Shown piece after piece: positions 26,959 through 35,357 of a stretch of 64,000 nt of DNA. The position numbers were made by a program, and so were the translations under genes. The stretch comes from Paenibacillus mellifer (GTDB lineage: Bacteria > Bacillota > Bacilli > Paenibacillales > Paenibacillaceae). The stretch's first letter is position 1; every line of letters starts with the position of its first letter. Location of the stretch: contig NZ_JALPRK010000027.1 of assembly GCF_023195895.1 (NCBI RefSeq), positions 1 to 64,000 of the forward strand, in the 5' to 3' direction. The notes under the pieces were generated by a model, which was not told the origin of the DNA, ran no database searches, and saw only the letters and a program-made list of their open reading frames with translations.

Positions 26959-27038
26959 GTTAATTTTCGCCTCCAATTTCTGGTTTTTCATCGGTTAACT
27001 CTAGGATAATGGAACGCTCCGAACCTCGTTAGTAAGGA

Positions 27039-27067
27039 TTGTCATGAGTTAAAGATGACAATTGTCA
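27039..27067. promoter_or_regulatory. Palindromic operator candidate upstream of the YvfRSTU-like operon
   Basis: TTGTCAT (27039-27045), 9 bp, ATGACAA (27055-27061), overlapping a second perfect palindrome TGACAATTGTCA (27056-27067). Three spaced half-sites of the form TGTCA/TGACA lie in the divergent gap and may bind the DesR-type regulator. Confidence 0.6.
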
Positions 27068-27129
27068 CAAGGGGTTAAGCGGTTACAGGCTTCCTCCTGG
27101 CAAGACCCAAAAATAGTTGAACTTTTCCC

Positions 27130-27143
27130 AATAAGCGCTTACT
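27130..27143. promoter_or_regulatory. cre-like operator before the sugar-binding protein gene
   Basis: AATAAGCGCTTACT holds the 10-bp palindrome TAAGCGCTTA and agrees with the optimal CcpA site TGTAAGCGCTTACA at 11 of 14 positions. It could bind CcpA or a LacI-type repressor. Confidence 0.65.
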
Positions 27144-27222
27144 TATGGAGAGGGGCAAGATGTATTAAAATATGAATGCGGTTACAAAATACCGAGTAGA
27201 AAACAAAAAGGGGAGGCAAAGC

Positions 27223-28635
27223 ATGAAACGCATGAAACGCATGAAACACCTGTTGATCGGGATCTCTGCATTGCTGGTGATGACGACAGCCCTCACGGCT
27301 TGCGGAGGCAACAACTCCAAGAACGAATCGTCCTCGAATACGACTACGCCGACGGAATCGAATTCTTCCGCGGGTACAGATTCTAAGGGTGAAAAAGTTA
27401 CCATCAATCTGTGGAGCTTTACGGATGAAATTCCGAATATGACAACAAAATATTTGGAAACGCATCCGGACGCCAACGTGGAGTTCAAAACCACGGTTAT
27501 CGCTACAACGGATGGCGCTTACCAACCTGCGCTTGACCAAGCTCTGGCTGGCGGCGGCAAAGACGCTCCGGACATCTATGCGGCTGAAGCAGCATTCGTC
27601 CTGAAGTATACGCAAGGTGATGCTTCCAGTTATGCGGCAAACTACGCTGACCTGGGCTTGACTGACCAAATGGTTAAGGACGCAGGCATCGCTCAATACT
27701 CCGTAGATATCGGTAGTAAAGACGGCGCGTTGAAAGGCCTTGGCTACCAAGCAACTGGCGGCGCGTTCATCTACCGTCGTTCGATTGCGAAGGAAGTATT
27801 CGGAACAGACGACCCGGCTGCAATCAAAGGAGAAGTTGGTCCTGGTTGGGATAAGTTCTTCTCGGCAGCTGAGAAGCTGAAAGCTAAAGGTTACGGCATC
27901 GTCTCTGGTGACGGCGACATGTGGCATGCGATCGAAAACAGCTCCGACAAGGGCTGGATTGTAGACGGCAAACTTCACATCGATCCGAAACGTGAAGAGT
28001 TCCTGGACCTTTCCAAGAAGTTGAAAGACAACGGATATCACAACGATACAACGGACTGGACGGAAGCTTGGTATGCAGACATGTCCGGATCCGGCGCTCA
28101 ACCGATCTTCGGGTTCTTCGGCCCAGCATGGCTGATCAACTACGTTATGAACGGTCAAGTTAAAGATACAAACGGCGACTGGGCAGTTACTGAACCACCA
28201 ACAGGCTTCTTCTGGGGCGGTACTTGGCTCTTGGCTAACAAAGACGTAACGAAAGACGAAGCGAAGAAGAAAGCAGTTGCTGACTTCATGAACTGGATTA
28301 CGCTGGATACCTCTGAAACTGGCCTCCAATATTTCTGGGCTAACGGTACGATGAAAGAGGGCGAAACAGGTACGAAGGATAGCGTAGCTTCCTCCGTGGT
28401 TATGTCGAAATCCAACGGTGAAGTTCCATTGCTTGGCGGTCAGAACATGTTTGATATTTTCGTACCGGCTAACGCGAACGCTTCCGGTAAGAACTTGACG
28501 CAATACGACGAAACGATCAACAAACTCTGGCGCGATCAAACTCGTGAGTACACGGCAGGCAACAAATCCCGTGACGATGCGATCAAAACCTTCAAACAAC
28601 AAGTGAAAGACCAACTTGGCATCGACAGCGAATAA
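27223..28635 (+). CDS. CUT1 sugar ABC transporter, solute-binding lipoprotein
   Basis: A 470-residue lipoprotein: basic start MKRMKRMKH, hydrophobic segment, lipobox LTAC, then a Ser/Thr/Asn-rich linker and a MalE-type binding fold (VTINLWSFTDE, FGFFGPAWLINYV). It captures a sugar or oligosaccharide outside the cell for the two permeases that follow. The first codons are a tandem repeat of ATGAAACGC, giving three in-frame ATGs; GGGGAGG favours 27223. A perfect 11-bp hairpin lies between this gene and the permease gene. Substrate not deducible. Confidence 0.9.
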   Translation: MKRMKRMKHLLIGISALLVMTTALTACGGNNSKNESSSNTTTPTESNSSAGTDSKGEKVTINLWSFTDEIPNMTTKYLETHPDANVEFKTTVIATTDGAYQPALDQALAGGGKDAPDIYAAEAAFVLKYTQGDASSYAANYADLGLTDQMVKDAGIAQYSVDIGSKDGALKGLGYQATGGAFIYRRSIAKEVFGTDDPAAIKGEVGPGWDKFFSAAEKLKAKGYGIVSGDGDMWHAIENSSDKGWIVDGKLHIDPKREEFLDLSKKLKDNGYHNDTTDWTEAWYADMSGSGAQPIFGFFGPAWLINYVMNGQVKDTNGDWAVTEPPTGFFWGGTWLLANKDVTKDEAKKKAVADFMNWITLDTSETGLQYFWANGTMKEGETGTKDSVASSVVMSKSNGEVPLLGGQNMFDIFVPANANASGKNLTQYDETINKLWRDQTREYTAGNKSRDDAIKTFKQQVKDQLGIDSE

Positions 28636-28652
28636 GCATACGCAGTAGATGC

Positions 28653-28680
28653 GAAGGGGCGGGGAGTTACCCGCCCCTTC
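28653..28680 (+). other. Intercistronic hairpin between binding-protein and permease genes
   Basis: GAAGGGGCGGG and CCCGCCCCTTC form a perfect 11-bp stem with a 6-base loop. No T run follows, so it is more likely an mRNA-stabilising element that raises binding protein over permease levels than a full terminator. Confidence 0.75.
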
Positions 28681-28702
28681 ATATAATGAAAGAGGTGAAA
28701 GC

Positions 28703-29674
28703 ATGCGCCGCAAAGGTGTCAACTATTCGAGATATGGTTACATTTTTACATTGCCATTTGTATTGGCATTTTTGGTTTTTTCACTATATCCGATTTTATA
28801 TACCGCAGTAATCGGCTTTACGAATATGCAGGGGATCATCCCTAAGCCGCTGGAGATTCTAGATAACCCTTTTCAGAACTTTAAGGATCTGATCCTTGAA
28901 AATGCTTCGTTCAAAAAATCCTTAATTAACACAGGCCTGCTCTGGATCATTAACTTTATTCCGCAGATGGGCCTTGCGCTATTGCTCACAGCTTGGTTCA
29001 CGAACAAACGCCTGAATGTCAAAGGACAAGGCGCGTTCAAGATCATGCTCTATATGCCGAATATTATCACTGCAAGTACAATTGCAGTGCTTTTTAGCTC
29101 TTTGTTTGCATATCCGATGGGACCGATCAACAGCTTGTTCGAAATGCTGGGTTGGTCTGACGCTCCGATCTTCTTCCTTCAGGATAAGACGACGGCGCGG
29201 GGAATTGTTTCCTTTATTCAATTCTGGATGTGGTATGGGAACACCATGATCATTCTGGTCGCAGGTGTTATGGGGATCAATCCCGCTATCTTCGAGTCCG
29301 CGTCGATCGACGGGGCGAACGGGTGGCAAACCTTCTTCCGTATCACACTGCCTAGTCTTCGGACCATCTTGCTGTACACGTTGATTACGTCGATGATCGG
29401 CGGCTTGACGATGTTCGATATTCCGCAATTGTTCCTGCAAGGCGGTCCGGACGACTCTACGCTGACAACGTCGATGTTTATCTACGGGCAAGCGTTTAAA
29501 GGAAGTTATATGTACAACCGTGCAGCAGCAGCAAGTATGCTTCTGTTCATCATCGCTGCGCTTCTGTCCGCCGTCTTGTTCTACATGATGCGTGACCGTG
29601 ATGCGGCGAAATTGAATAAAACGATTAAACAACAAAGAAAAGCTGAACGTGCAGCAGCTAAAGGGGAGGTGTAA
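28703..29674 (+). CDS. CUT1 sugar ABC transporter permease (MalF type)
   Basis: A 323-residue inner-membrane permease with six predicted helices. The EAA loop that docks the ATPase reads ESASIDGANGWQTFFRITLPSL. GAAAGAGGTGAAAG precedes ATG 28703; the open frame back to 28649 runs through the hairpin and is not coding. It pairs with the MalG-type permease; no ATPase gene is adjacent, so a shared MsmX-type ATPase is expected. Confidence 0.93.
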   Translation: MRRKGVNYSRYGYIFTLPFVLAFLVFSLYPILYTAVIGFTNMQGIIPKPLEILDNPFQNFKDLILENASFKKSLINTGLLWIINFIPQMGLALLLTAWFTNKRLNVKGQGAFKIMLYMPNIITASTIAVLFSSLFAYPMGPINSLFEMLGWSDAPIFFLQDKTTARGIVSFIQFWMWYGNTMIILVAGVMGINPAIFESASIDGANGWQTFFRITLPSLRTILLYTLITSMIGGLTMFDIPQLFLQGGPDDSTLTTSMFIYGQAFKGSYMYNRAAAASMLLFIIAALLSAVLFYMMRDRDAAKLNKTIKQQRKAERAAAKGEV

Positions 29675-29677
29675 GCC

Positions 29678-30532
29678 ATGGAAAAAATTAAGGAAGGTAG
29701 TGCCGTCGCACTCCGAATTAATCGGACGATTGTTTATGTCGTGTGTATTCTACTGGCTCTCCTCAGCATCCTTCCGTTTTGGGTCATGTTTGTCAACGCT
29801 ACGCGTTCTACGGCAGAAATCCAAGCCGGCCTCTCGCTGCTTCCATCGACTCACATGATGAGCAACCTGCAGGTGCTGTTGGATAAGAGCTTTGACCCGA
29901 TTCAAGGGTTTCTGAACTCCTTCACGATCTCCGCTTCGGCGACGATTTTGACCGTCTATTTCTCGTCTCTAACCGCTTACGGTCTTGTGGCTTATAATTG
30001 GAAGCTGCGTCAGCCATTCTTTACCTTTATTATGGCTGTCATGTTGATTCCGGCTCAAGCCAGCTCGATCGGTTTCTATCAATTCATGTACAAGATTCAC
30101 TTTACGAATAACCTGTTACCGCTGATTTTGCCGGCTATTGCCGCTCCAGCTGTCGTGTTCTTCATGCGCCAGTATCTGCTGGGAACGCTCTCGCTGGAGA
30201 TCGTGGAGGCCGCTCGTGTAGACGGATCCGGTGAATTCAAAACGTTTAACCGAATCATTCTGCCACTGATGATGCCGGCGATTGCAACTCAAGCGATTTT
30301 TGCCTTTGTTGCGAACTGGAACAACCTGTTTATGCCGCTCATTTTGCTGACGGATAAGAGTAAGTATACGATGCCGATCATGGTCAGCTTGCTGCGCGGC
30401 GATATTTACAAAACGGAGTTTGGTTCCATTTACATGGGGCTAGCTTTGACCGCGTTACCATTGTTCATTGTTTACTTCCTGTTGTCCCGGTACATTATTG
30501 CCGGTGTCGCTTTAGGTGGCGTCAAAGAATAA
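29678..30532 (+). CDS. CUT1 sugar ABC transporter permease (MalG type)
   Basis: A 284-residue permease with six hydrophobic segments and the EAA loop EAARVDGSGEFKTFNRIILPLM. AAAGGGGAGGTG lies upstream of the ATG, 3 bases after the first permease. It ends the three-gene operon, followed by a long bidirectional terminator. Confidence 0.93.
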   Translation: MEKIKEGSAVALRINRTIVYVVCILLALLSILPFWVMFVNATRSTAEIQAGLSLLPSTHMMSNLQVLLDKSFDPIQGFLNSFTISASATILTVYFSSLTAYGLVAYNWKLRQPFFTFIMAVMLIPAQASSIGFYQFMYKIHFTNNLLPLILPAIAAPAVVFFMRQYLLGTLSLEIVEAARVDGSGEFKTFNRIILPLMMPAIATQAIFAFVANWNNLFMPLILLTDKSKYTMPIMVSLLRGDIYKTEFGSIYMGLALTALPLFIVYFLLSRYIIAGVALGGVKE

Positions 30533-30576
30533 CCTGGTGTTTTAGCATTTCATAATAACCCCCCCCTATGAATAGA

Positions 30577-30634
30577 GGCCTGTAGATTGGCTTGGATGAG
30601 TAATGGCTCATCCGGCTAATCTACAGGCCTTTTG
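30577..30634. terminator. Bidirectional terminator between convergent operons
   Basis: A stem of about 24 bp: GGCCTGTAGATTGGC and GGATGAG pair with GCTCATCC and GGCTAATCTACAGGCC around loop TAATG, with TTTT after it. It separates the sugar importer from the LanFEG-type operon. Confidence 0.9.
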
Positions 30635-30647
30635 TAGTTGTGTGTCT

Positions 30648-31388
30648 CTACACCGCCTTGCGGCGGAAGTACAGAATGCCGGCTGCCAGGAATAATAGGA
30701 AGCTGCCAAGGACGGTGATGAGCAGGCTTTCGTACGGCAGATTAAAGGCGCCGTAATCGGCCTGTCCGCGCGGCATCATGGCAAGAAGCGGTTGAGCCCA
30801 AGGGTAGTAAGGGCCAATCTTGGACGAATTGATGATCAGCAGGTTCGGGATCGTCAGCGAGACATTGACCGCGAGCGGGGCGGCAAAGCTGGTCCAAACC
30901 AGCGATACGCCCATCTGCAAGGCGACCAGCGGTAAGCAGGCAATCAGGCCGCCGAGGAGGCTTGTGGCGATCATTCCCCATGGTAACGGGCCGGATATGC
31001 CCTGGACCTGCGCCACGATCAGCAAGGCGGCTAAGAATAGCAGCTGCGAGATGGCCAGCAGCCCAAGGACGACGGTGAATTTGGCCATGTACACCGCGCT
31101 GCGTGAGACAGGCAATACGAGCAGCTGCTTCCATCCGCCGCCGGTATGCTCGTAGCGGCACAGGAACGACGGGAACAAGCCGGACATAATCGGCAGGAAC
31201 AGCAGCCCGTGCAACATCGACATGCCGCTGATCAAGAGCGGCCAGGCGCTCGCATCCAAGCCGTCCGGGAGATCAACTAAGACGCCGATCAGGGCAGACA
31301 GGGCCGGGCTGGCTAACAGGACGAGCCATACGCGAGATCTTGCCATTTTCAGGCGTTCGGCGGCCAGGACGTTTAGGAAGGTTCTCAT
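30648..31388 (-). CDS. Lantibiotic-resistance-type ABC permease (LanG position)
   Basis: A 246-residue membrane protein with six hydrophobic segments, of the MutG/EpiG-like permease class; the start FLNVLAAERLKMARSRVWLV is typical, with the charged segment before the first helix. Third gene of an ATPase-permease-permease set; it follows the other permease by one base. With LanF and LanE it would expel or release cationic antimicrobial peptides from the membrane. Confidence 0.85.
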   Translation of the reverse strand: MRTFLNVLAAERLKMARSRVWLVLLASPALSALIGVLVDLPDGLDASAWPLLISGMSMLHGLLFLPIMSGLFPSFLCRYEHTGGGWKQLLVLPVSRSAVYMAKFTVVLGLLAISQLLFLAALLIVAQVQGISGPLPWGMIATSLLGGLIACLPLVALQMGVSLVWTSFAAPLAVNVSLTIPNLLIINSSKIGPYYPWAQPLLAMMPRGQADYGAFNLPYESLLITVLGSFLLFLAAGILYFRRKAV

Positions 31389-31389
31389 C

Positions 31390-32106
31390 TTAATCCACGT
31401 CCTTTCGATTGAAATGAACCAGCCCGATCAGGAGGATGACCGCACCAACGACTAAGCCAGCAGCCACGAACCATTCACGGTGCGGGCCGAAGAGCCCGAA
31501 CATGGGCCAGTTCAGGGGGAACCATTCCGACAGATTCATCGTAAACGGCGAGATGATCGAAATGGTCACACCGAGGGATACGGGAAGCGCCTGATTGCGA
31601 TAAGCCAGTGAAAGCCAGAGCTGCAAGGCCAGAAGCGGGAGTACGGCAAGCAGCGGATAAAATCCCAAGCGTGCCAAATCCGGAAACGGGATCGAGCCGG
31701 GCTTGAAACCGAAGGATACCCCCAGGATCACGGTGGCGGCTGATAACAACACGCACGATACGCACAGCAACAGGAAGCATAGCAGGAACTTAGCGCTGAA
31801 CACCGCGGTCCGGGAGATCGGAAGAGCAAGCAGTTGCTTCAAAGAGCTCACTTGATGCTCCACATTAGCGACCAGCGAGCTAATCAGTGTGCATCCGAGA
31901 TACAGGGCAATGGGAACAAAAACCGAGATGTTCTCCAGCAATCCGCCCCATGGATCACTTGCATGCTCCTTCATCATCCAGTCAAAGCGAAGCCCATAAT
32001 TAAGCGCCTGCATGACGATCAGCCCGATCGGAGCCAAGAAGATCAAGAACCAAATGCCTTTGCGTCGAATTTTCAGGAAGTCGGAGGATAGGGAGCGCAA
32101 CATCAT
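31390..32106 (-). CDS. Lantibiotic-resistance-type ABC permease (LanE position)
   Basis: A 238-residue membrane protein with six hydrophobic segments, MutE/EpiE-like: LRSLSSDFLKIRRKGIWFLI opens it as in that family, and SSLKQLLALPISRTAVFSAK follows the second helix. Its start overlaps the ATPase stop by four bases. Confidence 0.85.
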   Translation of the reverse strand: MMLRSLSSDFLKIRRKGIWFLIFLAPIGLIVMQALNYGLRFDWMMKEHASDPWGGLLENISVFVPIALYLGCTLISSLVANVEHQVSSLKQLLALPISRTAVFSAKFLLCFLLLCVSCVLLSAATVILGVSFGFKPGSIPFPDLARLGFYPLLAVLPLLALQLWLSLAYRNQALPVSLGVTISIISPFTMNLSEWFPLNWPMFGLFGPHREWFVAAGLVVGAVILLIGLVHFNRKDVD

Positions 32107-33017
32107 ACCGCCGCCCCCTCCCCGATCACCTGCATGAAGATGTCCTCAAGCGATTTCTTCTTCTGCTCGACGCGATACACGGAATGCCCGTTCTCTACCA
32201 ATCGTTTGACCAGGTGGGCGACTTGGGCGTCGGCCATGCCCGGGAACGACAAAATGCCACTCTGCAGTTTACCGGCTGCGCCTAAATCGCGGGCGATCCA
32301 AAGCGCCTCATCCGGCTCTGAGACAACGAGTTCCATATCATGCGCCGACCTCTGCCGCAGATTGTCAATCGTGTCCTGGAACACCATCCGGCCTTCGCGG
32401 ATGATACCTACTTTGCTGGCCATTAGTTCCATTTCGCCGAGAAGATGGCTGGAGACCAGCACGGTGATCCCGTACTGCTGCGGCATACTCTTGATCAACT
32501 CGCGGATCTCGTGGATGCCGGAAGGGTCTAGCCCGTTGGTCGGCTCGTCCAAGATGAGCAGCTCGGGATTGCCGAGCAGGGAGGCCGCGATGCCCAGACG
32601 TTGCTTCATCCCGAGGGAGAAGCCCTTCACAGGCCGGCGTGCTTCGCTGGTTAGCGAGACGATCTCCAGCACTTCGTCGATCCGCGATTTCGGCACCTGC
32701 AGAATGCGGCGGATGGCCTCCAGATTATCAATCGCGCTCAAATGGCCGTAGTAAGACGGGGATTCGACCAGCGAGCCGATGCGGCGCAAGATGGCCAGCT
32801 TATCTCGCTGTAGCTCGCGGCCGAAGATGTGGATTGAACCGGAGGTCGGCTGAATCAAGCCGAGCAGCATGCGGATCGTCGTTGTTTTCCCAGCGCCATT
32901 GGGCCCCAGGAATCCGTAGATGTCCCCTTTGGCAATCTCCAGGTTCAAATGGTCTACCGCGGCGCGGCCGCGGTATTTTTTCGTTAAGCCTTCCGTTTGA
33001 ATGATGATTTCATTCAC
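32103..33017 (-). CDS. Lantibiotic-resistance-type ABC ATPase with E-loop (LanF)
   Basis: A 304-residue ATPase: Walker A GPNGAGKTT, signature SLGMKQRLGIA, Walker B LLILDEPTNGLD. In place of the Q-loop glutamine it has glutamate (GSLVESPSYY), the E-loop described for lantibiotic immunity ATPases such as NukF and NisF and for the BcrA group. That single feature argues strongly for the LanFEG class rather than a generic exporter. It follows the kinase gene by 71 bp in the same direction. No lantibiotic biosynthesis gene is near, so this is probably resistance, not self-immunity. Confidence 0.92.
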   Translation of the reverse strand: MNEIIIQTEGLTKKYRGRAAVDHLNLEIAKGDIYGFLGPNGAGKTTTIRMLLGLIQPTSGSIHIFGRELQRDKLAILRRIGSLVESPSYYGHLSAIDNLEAIRRILQVPKSRIDEVLEIVSLTSEARRPVKGFSLGMKQRLGIAASLLGNPELLILDEPTNGLDPSGIHEIRELIKSMPQQYGITVLVSSHLLGEMELMASKVGIIREGRMVFQDTIDNLRQRSAHDMELVVSEPDEALWIARDLGAAGKLQSGILSFPGMADAQVAHLVKRLVENGHSVYRVEQKKKSLEDIFMQVIGEGAAV

Positions 33018-33088
33018 GATATATCACCTCGGAAACGATCATATCGTCCGAAGTTTAAAGGCGAAGACAGGGGAAGTTTAAGTTTCGT

Positions 33089-34483
33089 TTAATTTATGGA
33101 GGGATAAATACACACTTTCGTCCCCGCATCCGTGGATACCGTGTCCCGGTTAAGCCCCATTTCCCGCAGGAGCAGATCGACAATCTGCAGGCCCAGCCCA
33201 GCTCCCCCGGCGGCGGAAACGGCCTGGATGCCAGGGCCGCGGTCACTGATGACGAGGGCCGCCGTATTGCCGCGGGGTTCTACCGTAATCCCGGCATATC
33301 TCCCGGAGCCTGCATGGCGTACGAGATTCTGGAACAGGTTATCCAGCACGCGGCGGAAGCCCTGGGCATCAATGTTCCAGTATAGTGGCTGCTCAGGCAG
33401 TTCAACTTCGGCCGTGATCCCGGCTTTCTCCCAGACGGGATACCAGGCGGCTGCGCTTTCCCTTACCAGCCGCAGCACATCAAGCCGCTCCAAGGACATG
33501 GCATAACGCCCGGTGGATAGCAGATTATACGATAACAGATGATCCATCAAGCCGGATAAATCGCTGATTTTGGTCTCCATCAAGGTCAGGGATTGCCGGC
33601 CTTGATCGCTTAAGGACTCCTGACGGAGCGAATACAGATGGCTTGCCAGCACCGTCAGCGGCGTACGCAGATCATGCGATAGATGGCTGATCAGACTCTT
33701 GCGTAATTCTTCTTCTTCGCTTTCGCGTTGGCGGCTGTCCTTCAGTTCGGACACCATGTGGTTAAAGGCTAGCTCCAACCGACCGATTTCATCCGGCCGC
33801 CCTTCCTGGATAAGTGACGGGAGTCCGTCGGGACCGGGACGGGTCATGCCGGACTCCAGACGCAGCAGCCGTTTGCGGATATCGCTAAAGAACAGGTAGG
33901 ACAGCAACACGAAAGCGCCCAGCAGAATCGCTAGAAACACGCCGTAGAAACGGCTGTCGCTTTGCCTGCCCTCGTTTTGGATTACCATAAATTTACGCGG
34001 GAGCTCCAGCACCATGAAGCCTTGTTTCGCCCGCTCGTCCCCTCCAATGAAAGCGACGACGGTAAAAGGGTCCGCATCTACGCGTTGCTTCATGAAGGCG
34101 ATGGTATCTTCCAGGGACCAATGCTTCGGCACCATTTCCTGTTCCGGCAGTTGCAGACGGGTTTGTCCGGCCGTGTCGACCCAATACAGCGCAGCGTCGG
34201 GATAACGCTTCTTCAACTCCTTCACCTTCTCGTCAATGGCTTCGGGAGAAGCCCCCTTCAGCCCGGCGGCAGCTTGGTGCCAAGTGGTCTCGATGTCGAG
34301 GCCCGTACCGTAGGGGCGTTTGTTTTGCCAAAGAGGTTCCGGGTTCATCAGCAGATTGACGGCCCAAGATGCGAATAAGCTAACCGGAATAAGGACGGGG
34401 ATGAAGACAAAGGCAATCATCAGAATCAACACGTATCTCGTTAGCAGCGATTTGCGGAACTTGCGAACGGGTCGGAGCTTCAT
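33089..34483 (-). CDS. Sensor histidine kinase of the LanFEG module
   Basis: A 464-residue membrane kinase: two transmembrane helices (about residues 15-40 and 182-203) flank an extracellular domain of about 140 residues, then a HAMP domain (LSYLFFSDIRKRLLRLESG and ELAFNHMVSEL), a HisKA domain with the phosphorylated histidine in SHLSHDLRTPLTVL, and an ATPase domain with NLFQNLVRHAG, DRGPGIQ and GGAGLGLQIV. The ATG overlaps the response regulator stop as ATGA. By position it senses peptide antibiotics and controls the transporter. Confidence 0.92.
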   Translation of the reverse strand: MKLRPVRKFRKSLLTRYVLILMIAFVFIPVLIPVSLFASWAVNLLMNPEPLWQNKRPYGTGLDIETTWHQAAAGLKGASPEAIDEKVKELKKRYPDAALYWVDTAGQTRLQLPEQEMVPKHWSLEDTIAFMKQRVDADPFTVVAFIGGDERAKQGFMVLELPRKFMVIQNEGRQSDSRFYGVFLAILLGAFVLLSYLFFSDIRKRLLRLESGMTRPGPDGLPSLIQEGRPDEIGRLELAFNHMVSELKDSRQRESEEEELRKSLISHLSHDLRTPLTVLASHLYSLRQESLSDQGRQSLTLMETKISDLSGLMDHLLSYNLLSTGRYAMSLERLDVLRLVRESAAAWYPVWEKAGITAEVELPEQPLYWNIDAQGFRRVLDNLFQNLVRHAGSGRYAGITVEPRGNTAALVISDRGPGIQAVSAAGGAGLGLQIVDLLLREMGLNRDTVSTDAGTKVCIYPSIN

Positions 34484-35160
34484 GCTCTCACCCGATAGCC
34501 GATCCCGCGAATCGTCTCGATGACTTCGGGATTCGCCGGATCACGTTCCAACTTCTCGCGCAGATGACGAATATGAACCATCAGGGTCTTGTCCCCATCA
34601 AGGTAAGGTTCGTTCCATACCGCTTCGTAGATCTGCTCTTTGGTCAAGATTTGCCCGAGATGGCGCAGCAGATAGGCGAAAATATGAAATTGCTTGCCGG
34701 TCAGCACAATTTCTTCGTTCGTGCCCTGATCGATGATGCGGTTCTCTTTCTCATAGACCAGCAAATGTTTAAGCTGCAGCGGCTCCGGGTCAGCGGACCC
34801 CCCGCTGCGGCGCAGCAGCACCTCGATCCGGGCTGCCAGCTCGTCCGGATGGAACGGCTTTGTCAAATAATCGTCGGCGAATTTGAGCCCCTGCAGCTTG
34901 TCGTCAATCGAGGTTCGAGCCGACAACATCAGTACGGGAAGCTCAGGGTACTGCTGCTTTAACCGTCCCCCTACGGTGAAACCGTCCAATCCCGGAAGCA
35001 TCACATCCAGGATGACGAGCTGGCAATCGGCAGCTTTCTCAACGGCCTGTTCCCCGCTCTTCAGCCACGTCACGGTGTACCCGCGCTCTTGCAAATTGGC
35101 GTAGACCCATTCGCCGATTTCGGGATCGTCTTCGATATATAGCAAATTTGTTATAGGCAT
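34480..35160 (-). CDS. OmpR-family response regulator of the LanFEG module
   Basis: A 226-residue regulator: receiver domain with LLYIEDDPEIGEW, phosphoacceptor aspartate in LVILDVMLPGLDG and the conserved lysine in LTKPFHPDEL, then a winged-helix output domain (LTKEQIYEAVWNE, LMVHIRHLREKLE, IRGIGYRVRA). AGGAGG precedes the ATG. It is the first gene of the five-gene minus-strand set with kinase, ATPase and two permeases. Confidence 0.93.
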   Translation of the reverse strand: MPITNLLYIEDDPEIGEWVYANLQERGYTVTWLKSGEQAVEKAADCQLVILDVMLPGLDGFTVGGRLKQQYPELPVLMLSARTSIDDKLQGLKFADDYLTKPFHPDELAARIEVLLRRSGGSADPEPLQLKHLLVYEKENRIIDQGTNEEIVLTGKQFHIFAYLLRHLGQILTKEQIYEAVWNEPYLDGDKTLMVHIRHLREKLERDPANPEVIETIRGIGYRVRA

Positions 35161-35239
35161 GATGGCATTCCTCCTGATTCTATTTTGGCAAAAGACGGAG
35201 AAAAAAGAAACGGGAGGAACCCCAATTCGCCTATATTAT

Positions 35240-35257
35240 TTGTGATTGCAATCACAA
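35240..35257. promoter_or_regulatory. Fnr/CRP-type palindrome before the DUF438 pseudogene
   Basis: A perfect 18-bp palindrome with the core TGTGA-TTGCAA-TCACA, the consensus of Crp/Fnr-family regulators. Its centre is about 40 bp before a plausible start site (TATGCT or TACCTT as -10 near 35273-35283). It lies in the divergent gap, so it could also affect the LanFEG-module operon. Confidence 0.75.
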
Positions 35258-35288
35258 GTTGGCAATTTTCCCTATGCTACCTTGTTCT

Positions 35289-35303
35289 TGAGAATGGTTA
35301 TCA
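35289..35303. promoter_or_regulatory. Fur-box-like site
   Basis: TGAGAATGGTTATCA matches the 7-1-7 Fur box TGATAATNATTATCA at all but two positions and lies near the expected transcription start of the DUF438 pseudogene. Confidence 0.45.
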
Positions 35304-35357
35304 ACGAGAGGGATCGGATGAGAACAGAGGTTTAACCTTATAAGGAGGGACTGGCTC

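Noticed and set aside
27139..28722. Minus-strand ORF of 527 codons opposite the sugar-binding protein gene
   Set aside because: The plus strand carries a clear lipoprotein. Strong codon bias in that gene removes stop codons from the opposite frame. The same holds for 61377-63083, 62839-63981, 60358-61326, 55926-57059, 22370-23227 and 2349-3413.
30648..35160. Lantibiotic biosynthesis cluster
   Set aside because: No precursor peptide, LanB/LanC/LanM or protease gene is present in the flanks; only the exporter and two-component genes are seen.
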